Source of the DNA: Bradyrhizobium xenonodulans
GTDB taxonomy: Bacteria; Pseudomonadota; Alphaproteobacteria; Rhizobiales; Xanthobacteraceae
DNA length: 64,000 bases
Direction of reading: 5' to 3'
NCBI RefSeq assembly: GCF_027594865.1
Contig: NZ_CP089391.1
Coordinates: 3,006,501-3,070,500 of the forward strand
Numbering within the stretch: position 1 is the first letter of the stretch; every line of letters begins with the position of its first letter. The notes beneath the pieces are model-generated. The model was not told the DNA's origin. It saw nothing but the letters and a program-made list of their open reading frames with translations, and searched no databases. Of this stretch, positions 27,279-36,643 are shown in pieces. The translations under genes were made by a program, and so were the position numbers.

Positions 27279-29927
27279 ATGGCGATCCAGAATGGAAATG
27301 CCCATGCCGCAGATCTCGGGCTTCGGTCCCTTGCTCTGTTCCTGCGCCTTCATGGCGTGAACGCCGAGCCCGACCAGCTCCGCATCCGTTGCGGGGAGAG
27401 TGCAATCGGCATCCGTGCGATGCTTCGCTGCGCCCGCGATTTCGGACTGAAGGTCGGTTCGTGCACGACACATTGGAAACAACTCGCAGGCATCGGCCTG
27501 CCCGGAATCGCAGCGCTGCGTGATGGCGGCTTCTTGCTGCTCGGGAAGGTCGACGACGACGCCGCGCTTGTGCTGCATCCGACCTCGTCACATCCGAAGC
27601 TGATGCCGCGTGCGGAATTTGAACAAATCTGGGACGGCCGCTTGCTCCTGGCCGGATCTCAAGGCCTCGCCGATCGGGCGCAGCAGGCCTTTGCCGGTCT
27701 AATTGCGCGCGGGCGTGATCTGGTTGCGCTCGCCGGCGATGCTCTGGCGTCTGCACGGTCCGCTGAACGTCGCGATATACCCGACCAGGAGCCGGCTCCT
27801 GAGCCCGCGGTTGGCGATGAGTCGGGGCTCATTGCGATGGCGATATTGCTGCGTTGCCATGGCATTGCCGCTGACCCAGAGCAAATTCGCCATCGCATGG
27901 GCACCTCGCGCATCGGTGTGACTGAAATCCTGCGCTGTACCAGGGAGTTCGGCCTCAAGGCGCGGGCACAGCGGTCAAGCTGGAACAGGCTTGCCGTCAC
28001 GCCGTTGCCGGCAATCGCCGCGCTGCGCGACGGCAGCTACCTGATCCTGGGCAAGGTTGTCGACGACAGGCTTCTCGTTCAACGCCCATTGTCGTCCCGA
28101 CCCGAATCCATGACGCAGGCCGAACTCGAGGCCGTCTGGGATGGCGACATCATCCTGATGACCCGGCGTGCGGCTCTGACGGATCTGTCCAGGCGATTCG
28201 ATATCGGCTGGTTTCTCGGTGCGGTCCACAAATATCGCCGTCTTCTCGGCGAGGTGCTGATCGCGTCGTTCTTCCTTCAGGTCTTTGCCCTCGTCGCCCC
28301 GCTGTTCTTCCAAGTCGTCATCGACAAGGTGCTCGTGCATCGGAGCATCAGCACGCTCGACGTCCTGGTCGCGGGCCTCGTCGCGTTGACCTTGTTCGAG
28401 ACCGTTCTCGGCACGTTGCGCGTCCATCTGTTCGCGCACACGACAAACCGCATCGACGTCGAGCTCGGCGCCCGGCTGTTTCGTCACCTGATGGCGTTGC
28501 CGATCGCATATTTCCAGACACGCCGCGTCGGCGATTCGGTCGCACGCGTTCGCGAGCTCGAGAACATCCGCCAGTTCCTGACGAGCTCGGCGCTCACCCT
28601 CGTCGTCGATCTTTTGTTCACTGTCGTCTTCCTGGCGGTCATGTTCTACTATTCGACCGCGTTGACCTGGATCGTTCTGGCGTCGTTCCCGTTCTACATC
28701 GGAATTTCCGCCGGCGCCGCGCCGCTGTTTCGCCGGCGACTCGATGAGAAGTTCAATCGCGGCTCGGAGAACCAGGCCTTCCTGGTCGAAAGCGTCACGG
28801 GAGTCGAGACGCTGAAGGCGATGGCAGTCGAGCCTCAAATGCAACGCCGCTGGGAGGAGCAACTCGCCGGTTATGTGGGCGCGAGTTTCCGCGTACTCAG
28901 CCTGAACAACACGGCGAGCCAAGCGGTCCAGATGATCAACAAGCTGGTCACGGCCGCAACGCTTTACTTCGGCGCCAAGTTCGTGATCGGCGGCGACCTG
29001 ACCGTCGGAGAGCTGGTCGCGTTCAACATGCTGGCGGGGCGGGTAAGCATGCCGGTGCTACGGCTCGCGCAGATGTGGCAGGATTTCCATCAGGCCCGGC
29101 TGTCGGTCGATCGTCTCGGCGACATTCTCAACACCATCCCGGAACCAAGCTTCAGTTCGGCCCGCGCCGCGCTGCCGGCGATCCGCGGCAAGGTCGTATT
29201 CGAGCACGCGACCTTCCGCTACCGCGTCGACGGCCCCGAGGTGCTGCACGATGTGTCATTCGGCATCGAGCCCGGCCAGGTCATCGGTATCGTTGGTTCT
29301 TCAGGCTCGGGCAAGAGCACCATCGGCAAGCTGATCCAGCGTCTCTACGTGCCGGAGAGCGGACGCGTGCTGGTCGACGGCGTCGACCTCGCGACGGTCG
29401 ACCTGACCTGGCTTCGGCGCCAAATCGGCGTGGTTTTGCAGGAAAACGTGCTCTTCAATCGCTCGATCCGTGAGAACATTGCACTCGCCGACCCGGCCAT
29501 GCCCATGGAGCGCGTCATCGAGGCGGCATCGCTCGCCGGCGCTCACGACTTCATCTTGGAGCTGCCCGAAGGCTATGACACCATCGTGGGCGAGCGCGGC
29601 AGTAGTTTATCCGGCGGGCAGCGCCAGCGTGTCGCGATCGCACGCGCACTCATTACCAACCCCCGCATCCTTATCCTCGACGAGGCGACCAGCGCGCTCG
29701 ATTACGAAAGCGAACGCGCCATCCAGCAGAACATGAAAAGGATTTCTGCCGGCCGGACCGTCATCGTCATCGCTCATCGGCTCTCTACCGTACGCAATGC
29801 AAACCGGATCATCACGCTCGAGCATGGCCGCATCGTCGAAGACGGCAGCCATGATGAACTCCTTCGCTCGAACGGACGCTACGCAAATCTCCACTATCTG
29901 CAGGCCGGTATCCATGACGTCCGCTAG
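27279..29927 (+). CDS. type I secretion ABC exporter with duplicated C39-like domain
   Basis: An 882-residue ABC half-transporter of the HlyB/PrtD class. The ATPase has Walker A GSSGSGKST (about 673-681), signature LSGGQRQRVAIARAL, Walker B ILILDEATSALD and the H-loop IAHRLST. A six-helix membrane domain covers about 305-590. The N-terminus carries two tandem C39 peptidase-like domains (about 8-130 and 182-295), each with GIRAMLRCARDFGLK / GVTEILRCTREFGLK helices. In both the peptidase cysteine position is not Cys (ADLGL, ESGLI), so neither should cleave leader peptides. In HlyB one such domain binds substrate. ATG 27279 follows the hairpin; the stop overlaps the adaptor gene by 14 bp. It should export the 24861 product. 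Confidence 0.9.
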   Translation: MAIQNGNAHAADLGLRSLALFLRLHGVNAEPDQLRIRCGESAIGIRAMLRCARDFGLKVGSCTTHWKQLAGIGLPGIAALRDGGFLLLGKVDDDAALVLHPTSSHPKLMPRAEFEQIWDGRLLLAGSQGLADRAQQAFAGLIARGRDLVALAGDALASARSAERRDIPDQEPAPEPAVGDESGLIAMAILLRCHGIAADPEQIRHRMGTSRIGVTEILRCTREFGLKARAQRSSWNRLAVTPLPAIAALRDGSYLILGKVVDDRLLVQRPLSSRPESMTQAELEAVWDGDIILMTRRAALTDLSRRFDIGWFLGAVHKYRRLLGEVLIASFFLQVFALVAPLFFQVVIDKVLVHRSISTLDVLVAGLVALTLFETVLGTLRVHLFAHTTNRIDVELGARLFRHLMALPIAYFQTRRVGDSVARVRELENIRQFLTSSALTLVVDLLFTVVFLAVMFYYSTALTWIVLASFPFYIGISAGAAPLFRRRLDEKFNRGSENQAFLVESVTGVETLKAMAVEPQMQRRWEEQLAGYVGASFRVLSLNNTASQAVQMINKLVTAATLYFGAKFVIGGDLTVGELVAFNMLAGRVSMPVLRLAQMWQDFHQARLSVDRLGDILNTIPEPSFSSARAALPAIRGKVVFEHATFRYRVDGPEVLHDVSFGIEPGQVIGIVGSSGSGKSTIGKLIQRLYVPESGRVLVDGVDLATVDLTWLRRQIGVVLQENVLFNRSIRENIALADPAMPMERVIEAASLAGAHDFILELPEGYDTIVGERGSSLSGGQRQRVAIARALITNPRILILDEATSALDYESERAIQQNMKRISAGRTVIVIAHRLSTVRNANRIITLEHGRIVEDGSHDELLRSNGRYANLHYLQAGIHDVR

Positions 29928-31338
29928 CCGCAATATCGTTCCGTTTCCGAGAGCCGAGGTCCGACGGCGCGAGCAAGAGATTGCGTTTCTGCCGGCGGCA
30001 CTCGAGATCACCGAATCGCCGCCCTCGCCTGTCGGTCGTGCGATCGGGGCGAGCATCATCGCGGTCTTTTGCGTCGCGCTGTTGTGGGCATCATTGGGCA
30101 GCGTCGACATCGTCGCGACTGCGACGGGCAAGATCGTGCCCGGCGGACGCACCAAGCTGATCCAGCCGTTCGAGACAGGCGTTGTTCGCGCCATTCACGT
30201 ACGTGATGGACAGAGTGTCAAGGCCGGCGACGTTCTGATCGAACTCGATCCGACGATGACGGAAGCCGATCAGGAGCGCCAGAGAAGCGATCTCGTTGCG
30301 GCCGAACTCGACGTCGCGCGGCTGCGAGCAGCGCTCACCAGCGATCCGCTTACCTCCTTCCGATCACCGCAGGGCGCAAGCGCCGCGGAGATCGAGATGC
30401 ATCGCCAGTTTCTGATCAGCCAGCGCGCCGAGCAGAGCGCCAAGCTCGCCGAGATCGAGCGCCAGCAAGGTCAGAAGGAAGCGGAACGGGCGACCACATC
30501 GGCGAGCGTGGCGAAGCTCCAGGCGACGATACCGGTGCTCCAGGAGCGGGTCGACATTCGCAAGACTCTGGTCGACAAGGCCCTGGCCTCTCGGGTTGTC
30601 TATCTGTCCGAGTATCAGGAGCTGGTCGGCCTTCAGCAGGATCTGGTCCTCCAGCAGAGCCGGCTCGGCGAAGCCGACGCCGCCATCGCCCTGCTGAAAG
30701 AAACGAAGGAAAGGACTGCCGCGGAGTATCGGCGTGCTACCTATGACGCACTCGCGAAAGCCGAGCAGAAGGCAGCGAGCGCGGCGCAGGAAGTGGTCAA
30801 GGCGGATCGGCGCACGAAGCTTCAGCAGTTAACTGCGCCGGTCGACGGCGTCGTTCAGCAACTCGCCGTTCACACGGTGGGAGGCGTGGTGACGCCGGCG
30901 CAGGCGCTCGCCATCGTGGTTCCAAGCGAGAGCCAGCTCGAGATCGAGGCCATGCTCTCCAACCGCGATATCGGCTTCGTCCATCCCGGACAGAAGGCCG
31001 AGATCAAGATTGATACGTTCAACTTCACGCGCTATGGGCTCCTGCATGGGGACGTGCTCAGCGTGTCGACCGACGCCATCACGCGGGACAGGCAGAGCGG
31101 ACTGAACGACCGCGCGGCGGGCGCGGTGCAAGGCAGCAGCGAGCCGAAAGGCCAGGAGCTGGAGTATGCGACGCGGATTTCACTCGACCGCACGCACATG
31201 CAGGTGGAGGACAAGCTCGTCAAGCTCGGTCCCGGTATGGCGGTGACGGTCGAGATCAAGACCGGCGCGCGCACGATCATCAGCTATCTTCTCTCGCCGC
31301 TGGCGAGGTACAAGCAGGAATCGCTGCGAGAGCGATAA
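29914..31338 (+). CDS. HlyD-family membrane fusion protein
   Basis: A 474-residue periplasmic adaptor of type I secretion. It has one membrane helix near residues 45-65 (IGASIIAVFCVALLWASLG), a lipoyl-type segment (TGKIVPGGRTKLIQPFETG, VKAGDVLIELDP), a long alpha-helical coiled coil and a closing beta-barrel domain (PGQKAEIKIDTFNFTRYG, LGPGMAVTVEIKTG). I chose ATG 29914, which overlaps the exporter's end by 14 bp, implying translational coupling; the open frame from 29797 is only overlap with the exporter. It bridges the exporter and an outer-membrane TolC protein that is not encoded in this window. Confidence 0.92.
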   Translation: MTSASRNIVPFPRAEVRRREQEIAFLPAALEITESPPSPVGRAIGASIIAVFCVALLWASLGSVDIVATATGKIVPGGRTKLIQPFETGVVRAIHVRDGQSVKAGDVLIELDPTMTEADQERQRSDLVAAELDVARLRAALTSDPLTSFRSPQGASAAEIEMHRQFLISQRAEQSAKLAEIERQQGQKEAERATTSASVAKLQATIPVLQERVDIRKTLVDKALASRVVYLSEYQELVGLQQDLVLQQSRLGEADAAIALLKETKERTAAEYRRATYDALAKAEQKAASAAQEVVKADRRTKLQQLTAPVDGVVQQLAVHTVGGVVTPAQALAIVVPSESQLEIEAMLSNRDIGFVHPGQKAEIKIDTFNFTRYGLLHGDVLSVSTDAITRDRQSGLNDRAAGAVQGSSEPKGQELEYATRISLDRTHMQVEDKLVKLGPGMAVTVEIKTGARTIISYLLSPLARYKQESLRER

Positions 31339-31343
31339 AGGGC

Positions 31344-31376
31344 CGGCTGCCGTCGCCATTCGCGCGATGGCAGCCG
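31344..31376. terminator. bidirectional hairpin terminator
   Basis: A 13-bp stem (CGGCTGCC, G-T pair, TCGC with the complements GCGA, T, GGCAGCCG) and a 7-base loop lies between the converging adaptor gene and the LuxR-type gene. It is followed by GTTTCC, a weak T-run on the plus strand. Confidence 0.65.
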
Positions 31377-31393
31377 TTTCCGTGTCCCTGCGC

Positions 31394-32296
31394 CTACTTG
31401 TAGAGCCGTACTGCGGCGCGAGCCCCTCGGTCGACGCCCTTGCGGAGCAGGCCGTCGATTGCGGGGACCACGACGTGACGAGAGTCGGGGGGGACCAACG
31501 GGGCCGGCTCGTTGAGCTGCTGCATTTCGGAGATCACCTCGATCGGCTTGGCGGTCCCTCTGGCAGCATCAACGGCCGGGGTGACGCGGCCGCTTGTCGA
31601 CCGCATCAGTGACCCATGGTTCATTCCCCAGATCGCTGCTTGTGTCCGGTTCTGGACCCGGATCTTGCGCAGAATCGCCTTGACGTGAACCTTCACGGTG
31701 GCCTCGGCGATATTGATCTTTCTGGCAACGCACTTGTTGGAGTCACCTTCGATGAGGCAGGATAGGATTGCCTTCTCTCGCGGAGAGAGTTGCGGCAGGA
31801 TCGACTCGTCGGCCGGGGCGAGAATGGCTTGTTCGCATTCGCCGGGCTCCGCCGTTTCGTGTTCGCGTTCGCGATTGGCATCGAGGGCGAAGGACAGGAA
31901 TGCAGGCGGGAAGACCGTCTCGCCCATCGTCACCAATTCGACCGATTTGATGAAGGCGTCGCAAGAATTGACGTTGACGAAATAGCCGTTGGCGCCGGCG
32001 CGAAATGCGGAGGCGAGGTCGACCGGTCGATAATTGTCCGAGACGATCGCGATGCGTGCGTCCGGATGACGATCCTTCACAATTCCAATTTGCGATATCG
32101 CGTGATTGAAGCCTTCGCCCGTATGGACGATGAGGAACATCAACTTCTCTGCTCGAAGCGAACTCGGCAATTCCTCGGCACTTGACGTTGAGACGGGGAT
32201 ATGAAAATTTGCCGCGTCCAGAATTTTAGCAATGCCTTCTCTAATCAAAACGTTCTTTCCAATAAGAACGGTCTCGCAAGACTGCCGCCTCCTCAT
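31394..32296 (-). CDS. LuxR/NarL-family regulator with degenerate receiver
   Basis: A 300-residue regulator. The C-terminal part contains a GerE-type helix-turn-helix, LSPREKAILSCLIEGDSNKC and then INIAEATVKVHVKAILRKI, followed by an unusual tail of about 75 residues. The N-terminal domain has receiver-like periodicity, but the acidic pocket and phosphoacceptor are missing: the first strand ends IGKN rather than a DD pair, and strand 3 reads FLIVHTGEG where Asp is expected. It therefore probably does not work by standard phosphorylation. ATG 32296 is preceded by GGAGG; the frame could start ten residues earlier. It converges on the secretion operon, which it may control. Confidence 0.8.
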   Translation of the reverse strand: MRRRQSCETVLIGKNVLIREGIAKILDAANFHIPVSTSSAEELPSSLRAEKLMFLIVHTGEGFNHAISQIGIVKDRHPDARIAIVSDNYRPVDLASAFRAGANGYFVNVNSCDAFIKSVELVTMGETVFPPAFLSFALDANREREHETAEPGECEQAILAPADESILPQLSPREKAILSCLIEGDSNKCVARKINIAEATVKVHVKAILRKIRVQNRTQAAIWGMNHGSLMRSTSGRVTPAVDAARGTAKPIEVISEMQQLNEPAPLVPPDSRHVVVPAIDGLLRKGVDRGARAAVRLYK

Positions 32297-33050
32297 TTTA
32301 TCCTCCAGCCTACTACGCAATGACACAACAGCGATGGGCGGTTGAACTCAATTTGGTCTCAGTTTTCTTGTCGGACGAACGAACCCTTGTTGGTTTGGTC
32401 GTTCTTCCTCGGCTTCTGGTCTTCAGAAATATCGAGTTACCCCGATCGTGATCCTCCTTTTGTTCTGCCTGATCTCAGTTGTGGATTTCGAACAATCCAT
32501 CTTGCTTAATCTTTTATGAATGTTAGATGCGAATTTGAGATTGCCCTATATATCGTTGGTTATAGACGTGGGCCTGCGGATATCCAGGCGGCTACGGTGC
32601 AGAAAAAGCCTTCTGGCGCAGCCTCTGCGCGAATTAGATGACGATGTTCATTCAACATTGAAAAGGTTTTTGGTTGCGTTTTTTGCTCGATGCTACGTCT
32701 GCGCGAGCTCAGTCTGCGAGCGAGTTAACGGCGCGGCGCATATTGCACGTTGCGGAAATGTCGAAGGTATGCGCCGTTCGGAAATCGCGCCGTTGTCGGG
32801 AGCTGATAGCCGCGAAGGCCAGCCTCACCGCAGTCTGATCGCCGTGTTCTTACGGGCATTCGAGGCGCAATTTGTCGATGATAGTCGGGAAGCGAGCAGA
32901 GCAGGGCGCCAGTTAACTCTAGTTTCGCGCTGCGACATCGGCACTGCTTGCGTTAATGGAAATTTCGGATGAGTCTACCAAGGGTAGATGCAATAGCGGA
33001 AGGGTGTGCGGAGTTTATGTTTTGGGAGACGACACGCTGAGGAGCGCCGA
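32297..33050. other. divergent regulatory region between two regulator genes
   Basis: About 750 bp, AT-richer than the surroundings in the left half (near 32440-32570), consistent with promoters for the two divergent regulators. An open frame at 32520-32972 has no recognisable features, and I do not call it a gene. Confidence 0.5.
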
Positions 33051-33740
33051 ATGCGACGTGCCAGTGTAGTCATTGCGGACCGGTATCCGGTCGTTTTGCA
33101 GGGACTGAGCAACGTGCTCGGTGCCACAACGGATTTCAACGTCGTTGCGTCTTGTAGCGACGCAGCCAGCTGCATCGAAGCGATCCGCAGCCTGGCGCCC
33201 GATATCGTGATCGCCGATCCCGCGATGCCTGAGCTCGCCGCCGCGAGAATCCTTTTGACAATCAATTCGGAAAAGCGGGCGACGCATCTGGTGTTTTTCG
33301 TCGCGAGTGAAGATTGCGAGGTGGTGCTCGCGGCGACGCCCGCAACCTGCAGCATCATCCTGAGAGATACCGATCCCGAGGCGCTGGTGCAGTCGTTGCG
33401 GCACATCGTCAATAGTCAGAACGTGCTTCCGTCGGCTCCGTCCGAGTCGATCGCGTCGCACGAGCAGGGCGCGATCTCGGAGAGCGGGCTGACGGCGCTG
33501 ACGGAACGCGAGCGCCAGATCATGCGCCTGGTTTCCGAAGGATTGTCGAATAAGGAAATCGGGCGCCGGTTGAATATTACCGATGGCACGATCAAGGTGC
33601 ATCTTCACAACATCTTTCAAAAGCTTGAAATCAGCAATCGTACCGTTCTTGCGGCCCTTGCCATCTCGCAACATGATCGCGCGACCGCTGCGCGGGAGAA
33701 GGCACATCCCGGATTGAGTCCGACCAGCGGCGAGCCCTGA
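33051..33740 (+). CDS. NarL/LuxR-family response regulator
   Basis: A 229-residue two-domain response regulator. The receiver has VVIADRYPVV with an acidic-pocket Asp and PDIVIADPAMPEL with the phosphoacceptor Asp; the GerE-type domain is LTERERQIMRLVSEGLSNKE followed by INITDGTIKVHLHNIFQKL. ATG 33051 is preceded by GAGGAG. No sensor kinase is nearby, so the input is unknown. It is divergent from the degenerate-receiver regulator at 31394, and the pair may act together on secretion or polysaccharide genes; that is inference from position. Confidence 0.88.
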   Translation: MRRASVVIADRYPVVLQGLSNVLGATTDFNVVASCSDAASCIEAIRSLAPDIVIADPAMPELAAARILLTINSEKRATHLVFFVASEDCEVVLAATPATCSIILRDTDPEALVQSLRHIVNSQNVLPSAPSESIASHEQGAISESGLTALTERERQIMRLVSEGLSNKEIGRRLNITDGTIKVHLHNIFQKLEISNRTVLAALAISQHDRATAAREKAHPGLSPTSGEP

Positions 33741-34273
33741 GAGCGTCGTCACGCGCCACCATTTTTCGTCGGCGTTGTGTCCGGGAAGCCAAATGGGGTA
33801 GTCCGTCAGGACCGAAGTTGATCCAAAATCGCAGCCAGGGTCGCGGCAGAGACGTGCAATTGTTCGTCCTCTGCAGCTCTCGGTCGATCACAGCGTGCCC
33901 GTTGTCAGGTAAAAACGCAGTCGCGGGCAACAGATCGACATCCAGATGCGATGGCAGAGGTGAAAAGATGTACTGACTGGATGTCGGTACGTCTGGAGTG
34001 GCGGCCCTGGCCCTTTCTGCCCCGCCCCCAAGCGGTCAGGGCCGTTTCTCCGTCGTCGGCCTGCCAAGGACTGGAGCTCTGTGGTTGAGCTGAAAGCGAG
34101 AGGGCGGAACCCATCGTGATGTCCCTTGAGTTTCACCGAGCCGTCGAGAACATGGACATCTGGAGCCGGCTTTACCGAGGGAGCGGCGCGATCAAGATTG
34201 GAGGTCTCGACATCGAGAGCGTTTGAGCCGACCGGGGAGGTCGTCCGCGGTGCGGACGCCCCAATTCTCCCGG
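33741..34273. other. gap without supported gene
   Basis: About 530 bp. An 8-bp inverted repeat CGGCCCTG / CAGGGCCG with a long loop lies at about 34002-34045. Short frames on the minus strand look like remnants or chance. The leftward biosynthetic operon ends at the right edge. Confidence 0.4.
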
Positions 34274-34999
34274 TCAGGCGGTGCTGCCGGCGTCGACCGT
34301 CACCACGGTGCCGGTGATGTTCCTGCCACCTTCACCGAGAAGATATTCGACCATGGAAGCGACGTCGCCAGCTTCGGGAAGGTGCCGCAATGCGCTGCGG
34401 CGAGCGATGCGTCGACGGCCTTCTTCGTCCAGGGATCTGGTCAATTCTGTGTCGATGAAGCCGGGCGCGATCGCGTTCACGGTGATGCCGACCCTGCCGA
34501 CTTCTCGGGCCAGCGAACGCGTGAAGCCGGCAAGGGCGGCCTTGGACGCGGCATACACGGACAGGCCGCTGTAGCCCGTCGAGGCGACGATGGAGGAAAT
34601 GTTGACGATCCGTCCCGCGCCGTCGGCCATCATATGGCGTGCAACGTATTTGGTCAGGATGATCGGCGACAGCACGTTCAACCGAATTAAGGACTCGATT
34701 TCGGAATTGTGCATGGTGGCCAGCAGCCCGTCGGTACCGATCCCAGCATTGTGGACGAGGCCGTAGATCGCGCCGAACTCGTTGCGCACCGATTTTGCGA
34801 AGGCCGGGATCGTTTCTGTGGCCCCAAGATCGCAGGCGCGGAAATGCAGATGCCGTTGTGTTTCGCCAGCTGCAGCTGCAAGCTCTTCGCTCTCGCGGCG
34901 CGCGACCGCGACCACATTGTAGTCGCCGGATGCCGCAAGCCTGCGCGCAATGGCAAGACCGATGCCGCGGCTGCCGCCGGTGACGAGGACGTTACGCAT
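34274..34999 (-). CDS. short-chain dehydrogenase/reductase (FabG-like)
   Basis: A 241-residue classical SDR. It has the NAD(P)-binding TGGSRGIGLAIARRL, NNAG-type HNAGIGTDG, the catalytic Ser in IVNISSIVASTGY and the YAASK pair (Tyr and Lys). APGFIDTELT and VVTVDAG match FabG-type 3-oxoacyl-ACP reductases. Its ATG at 34999 overlaps the end of the upstream ligase gene by 8 bp. As last gene of the leftward operon it probably reduces a keto group on a carrier-bound intermediate. Confidence 0.88.
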   Translation of the reverse strand: MRNVLVTGGSRGIGLAIARRLAASGDYNVVAVARRESEELAAAAGETQRHLHFRACDLGATETIPAFAKSVRNEFGAIYGLVHNAGIGTDGLLATMHNSEIESLIRLNVLSPIILTKYVARHMMADGAGRIVNISSIVASTGYSGLSVYAASKAALAGFTRSLAREVGRVGITVNAIAPGFIDTELTRSLDEEGRRRIARRSALRHLPEAGDVASMVEYLLGEGGRNITGTVVTVDAGSTA

Positions 35000-36377
35000 C
35001 GGTGCGCACCAGCTTTCCCGCTGCCGTGAGGTCGAGCCTCTCGACGAAGCGGATCACCGCTGGCACCTTCCATGCGGCCAGGCGGTTCTTGCACTGGCCG
35101 AGAATCTCCGCGCGGATCGTCTCGTGGCGCGCCGCATCGGTGCCGTCGGCGAGGATGACGTCGGCGACCACGATGGCGCCGGTGATCGGGCTCCTGCGCG
35201 ATCGCGCGCGCGACATCCGGACGCAGACATGCCGGTTGATCACGGCCTCCACCTCCTCCGGATGCACCTTCAACCCGCCGATGTTGATGATGCCGCCTCG
35301 TCGGCCGACAAAGTGGTATCGTTCGCCGCGCCGCTCGACCATATCGCCCGTATCGACGAACCCTTCGGCGTCGGCGAGGGGCGGCGCCTCGGCGCCGACA
35401 TAGGCGCGCGCGGTGCGACGGGAACGGATCCGCAGCGAGCCGTCGACCACCTTCATCTCGACGCCGGCGTGGTCTTGCCCGATCAGGTGGGCAGGAAAAC
35501 CCTCGCGCCCGTCGTCCACGCTGAAACCGACGCCGGCTTCGGTCGAAGCATAGGCGTGCCCGATTGACGCGTGCGGAAATGCCCTGGCAAGGCCGTCCAG
35601 CAGGGCCTGGTCGGCGATTTCACCCGACAGGCGGACGTAGTCCGGCGAGAAGTCGGCGGACGCACCGCTCATCAGGAGCCTGCGCCAATGAGACGGCGTC
35701 CCGGAGATGTGGGTGACGCCGCCTGCGCGCAGCCGCGCCACGTAGGCCGCAACGGCTTCCCCGGGCTCCGAAAGCACCATCGATCCGCCGCCGATGACGG
35801 CTCGCAGGAAAATATGCAGGCCGCCGTAGCGGCGGATATCGTAGAACGTCCCCCAGGTCGCGTTCCGGTAGCGCGCAGGCCCCTCGGCGATGATCGCGCC
35901 GGCAAGCCCATCGAACGTATGTCGGACGATCTTCGGCAGCCCGGACGTTCCCGAGGTCAGCATCAGCCACTCGGTCGCGCGATCGACCTTCGATCCCGTG
36001 GACTTCCGTTGAGGCAGGTCGACGCCGACAACAAAGTACTTGCCCGCATGACTTGGGGGTAACGGCCGATCGGTGACGATGGCGTCGATATCGGCCTGCT
36101 CGAGCAGATCCTGCAGGCGATCCCAATCGAGGTCGGGCGGACTTAGAAGAAGGCGACGGACGACGCCGTCGAGCTCGATCATTGCCAGTGCGGACAGCAA
36201 CTGTCCGGACGTCGCCAGCAGCACCGAGCGGCCGGAGAGCTCGCAGGATCTCTCAGTCAGGCAGCTGTGCTGGGCAATGTCGGTGAACGAGACGCTATGC
36301 CGGGCACCGGAAATCGTTCGGTCTTTCAATCCCGGGCCGAGATACTCGCGCAGCGCAACGCTGTCAGGCGGGGACAT
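34992..36377 (-). CDS. AMP-forming acyl/amino acid ligase
   Basis: A 461-residue member of the ANL adenylate-forming superfamily. The P-loop-like motif is LMLTSGTSGLPKIVRHT, the middle has YASTEAGVGFSVDDG, the hinge region is FVGRRGGIINIGGLKVHPEE, and the C-terminal catalytic lysine lies in LTAAGKLVRTDA. I place the start at ATG 36377, giving MSPPDSVALREYLG and a 14-bp overlap with the carrier protein gene before it. That coupling suggests it loads an acyl group onto this carrier (Ser38 arm) rather than onto CoA. The substrate is unknown. It is shorter in the N-terminal part than typical acyl-CoA synthetases. Confidence 0.85.
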   Translation of the reverse strand: MSPPDSVALREYLGPGLKDRTISGARHSVSFTDIAQHSCLTERSCELSGRSVLLATSGQLLSALAMIELDGVVRRLLLSPPDLDWDRLQDLLEQADIDAIVTDRPLPPSHAGKYFVVGVDLPQRKSTGSKVDRATEWLMLTSGTSGLPKIVRHTFDGLAGAIIAEGPARYRNATWGTFYDIRRYGGLHIFLRAVIGGGSMVLSEPGEAVAAYVARLRAGGVTHISGTPSHWRRLLMSGASADFSPDYVRLSGEIADQALLDGLARAFPHASIGHAYASTEAGVGFSVDDGREGFPAHLIGQDHAGVEMKVVDGSLRIRSRRTARAYVGAEAPPLADAEGFVDTGDMVERRGERYHFVGRRGGIINIGGLKVHPEEVEAVINRHVCVRMSRARSRRSPITGAIVVADVILADGTDAARHETIRAEILGQCKNRLAAWKVPAVIRFVERLDLTAAGKLVRTDA

Positions 36378-36609
36378 TCTCGTAGGCTCTGACAAACTCG
36401 CCGAAGGTTGACGGGAAGGCTGCGTCCTCGGCGACAGTGAAGGGATCGACGCCGAGTTCGTCTTCCAGCCGCGCAACCAGGATTGCGAATGCCAGCGAAT
36501 CGAACCCGGTATCGTTCAGCGGCAGGTCGTCATCGAGAGGCGGCAGCGTGATCCTCTGTTCTTCTGCGATCTGCTTTATCGCGGAGAAAATCTTCGACTT
36601 GACCGACAT
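36364..36609 (-). CDS. acyl carrier protein
   Basis: An 81-residue acidic carrier protein. The phosphopantetheine site is NDTGFDSLAFAIL with Ser38, surrounded by the expected four-helix pattern. ATG 36609 gives a normal ACP length; the open frame upstream has no ACP features. It lies between the FATP-like acyl-CoA synthetase and the AMP-forming ligase and overlaps the latter by 14 bp, which makes that ligase its probable loading enzyme. It is distinct from the second carrier protein at 38602, which has a GLSS site. Confidence 0.88.
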   Translation of the reverse strand: MSVKSKIFSAIKQIAEEQRITLPPLDDDLPLNDTGFDSLAFAILVARLEDELGVDPFTVAEDAAFPSTFGEFVRAYENVPA

Positions 36610-36643
36610 GGTGCACCTCACATCTCGGCTTTTCGAGCCGATG

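Noticed and set aside
26385..27578. Long minus-strand open frame (397 residues)
   Set aside because: It lies opposite the repeat-rich, GC-rich secreted-protein gene and the exporter start, is Arg/Gly-rich and has no domain features; a shadow frame.
27975..28922. Minus-strand open frame of 315 residues
   Set aside because: Opposite the well-supported ABC exporter; its composition (Asp/Arg/Glu-rich) is that of an antisense frame of GC-rich coding DNA.
32520..32972. Possible 150-residue gene between the two regulators
   Set aside because: No family resemblance, no good ribosome binding site, and it lies in a region expected to hold divergent promoters.
33790..33805. GGGGTAGTCCG as a regulatory box
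   Set aside because: It departs from the core, has no -10-like hexamer at the right distance, and no rightward gene follows.
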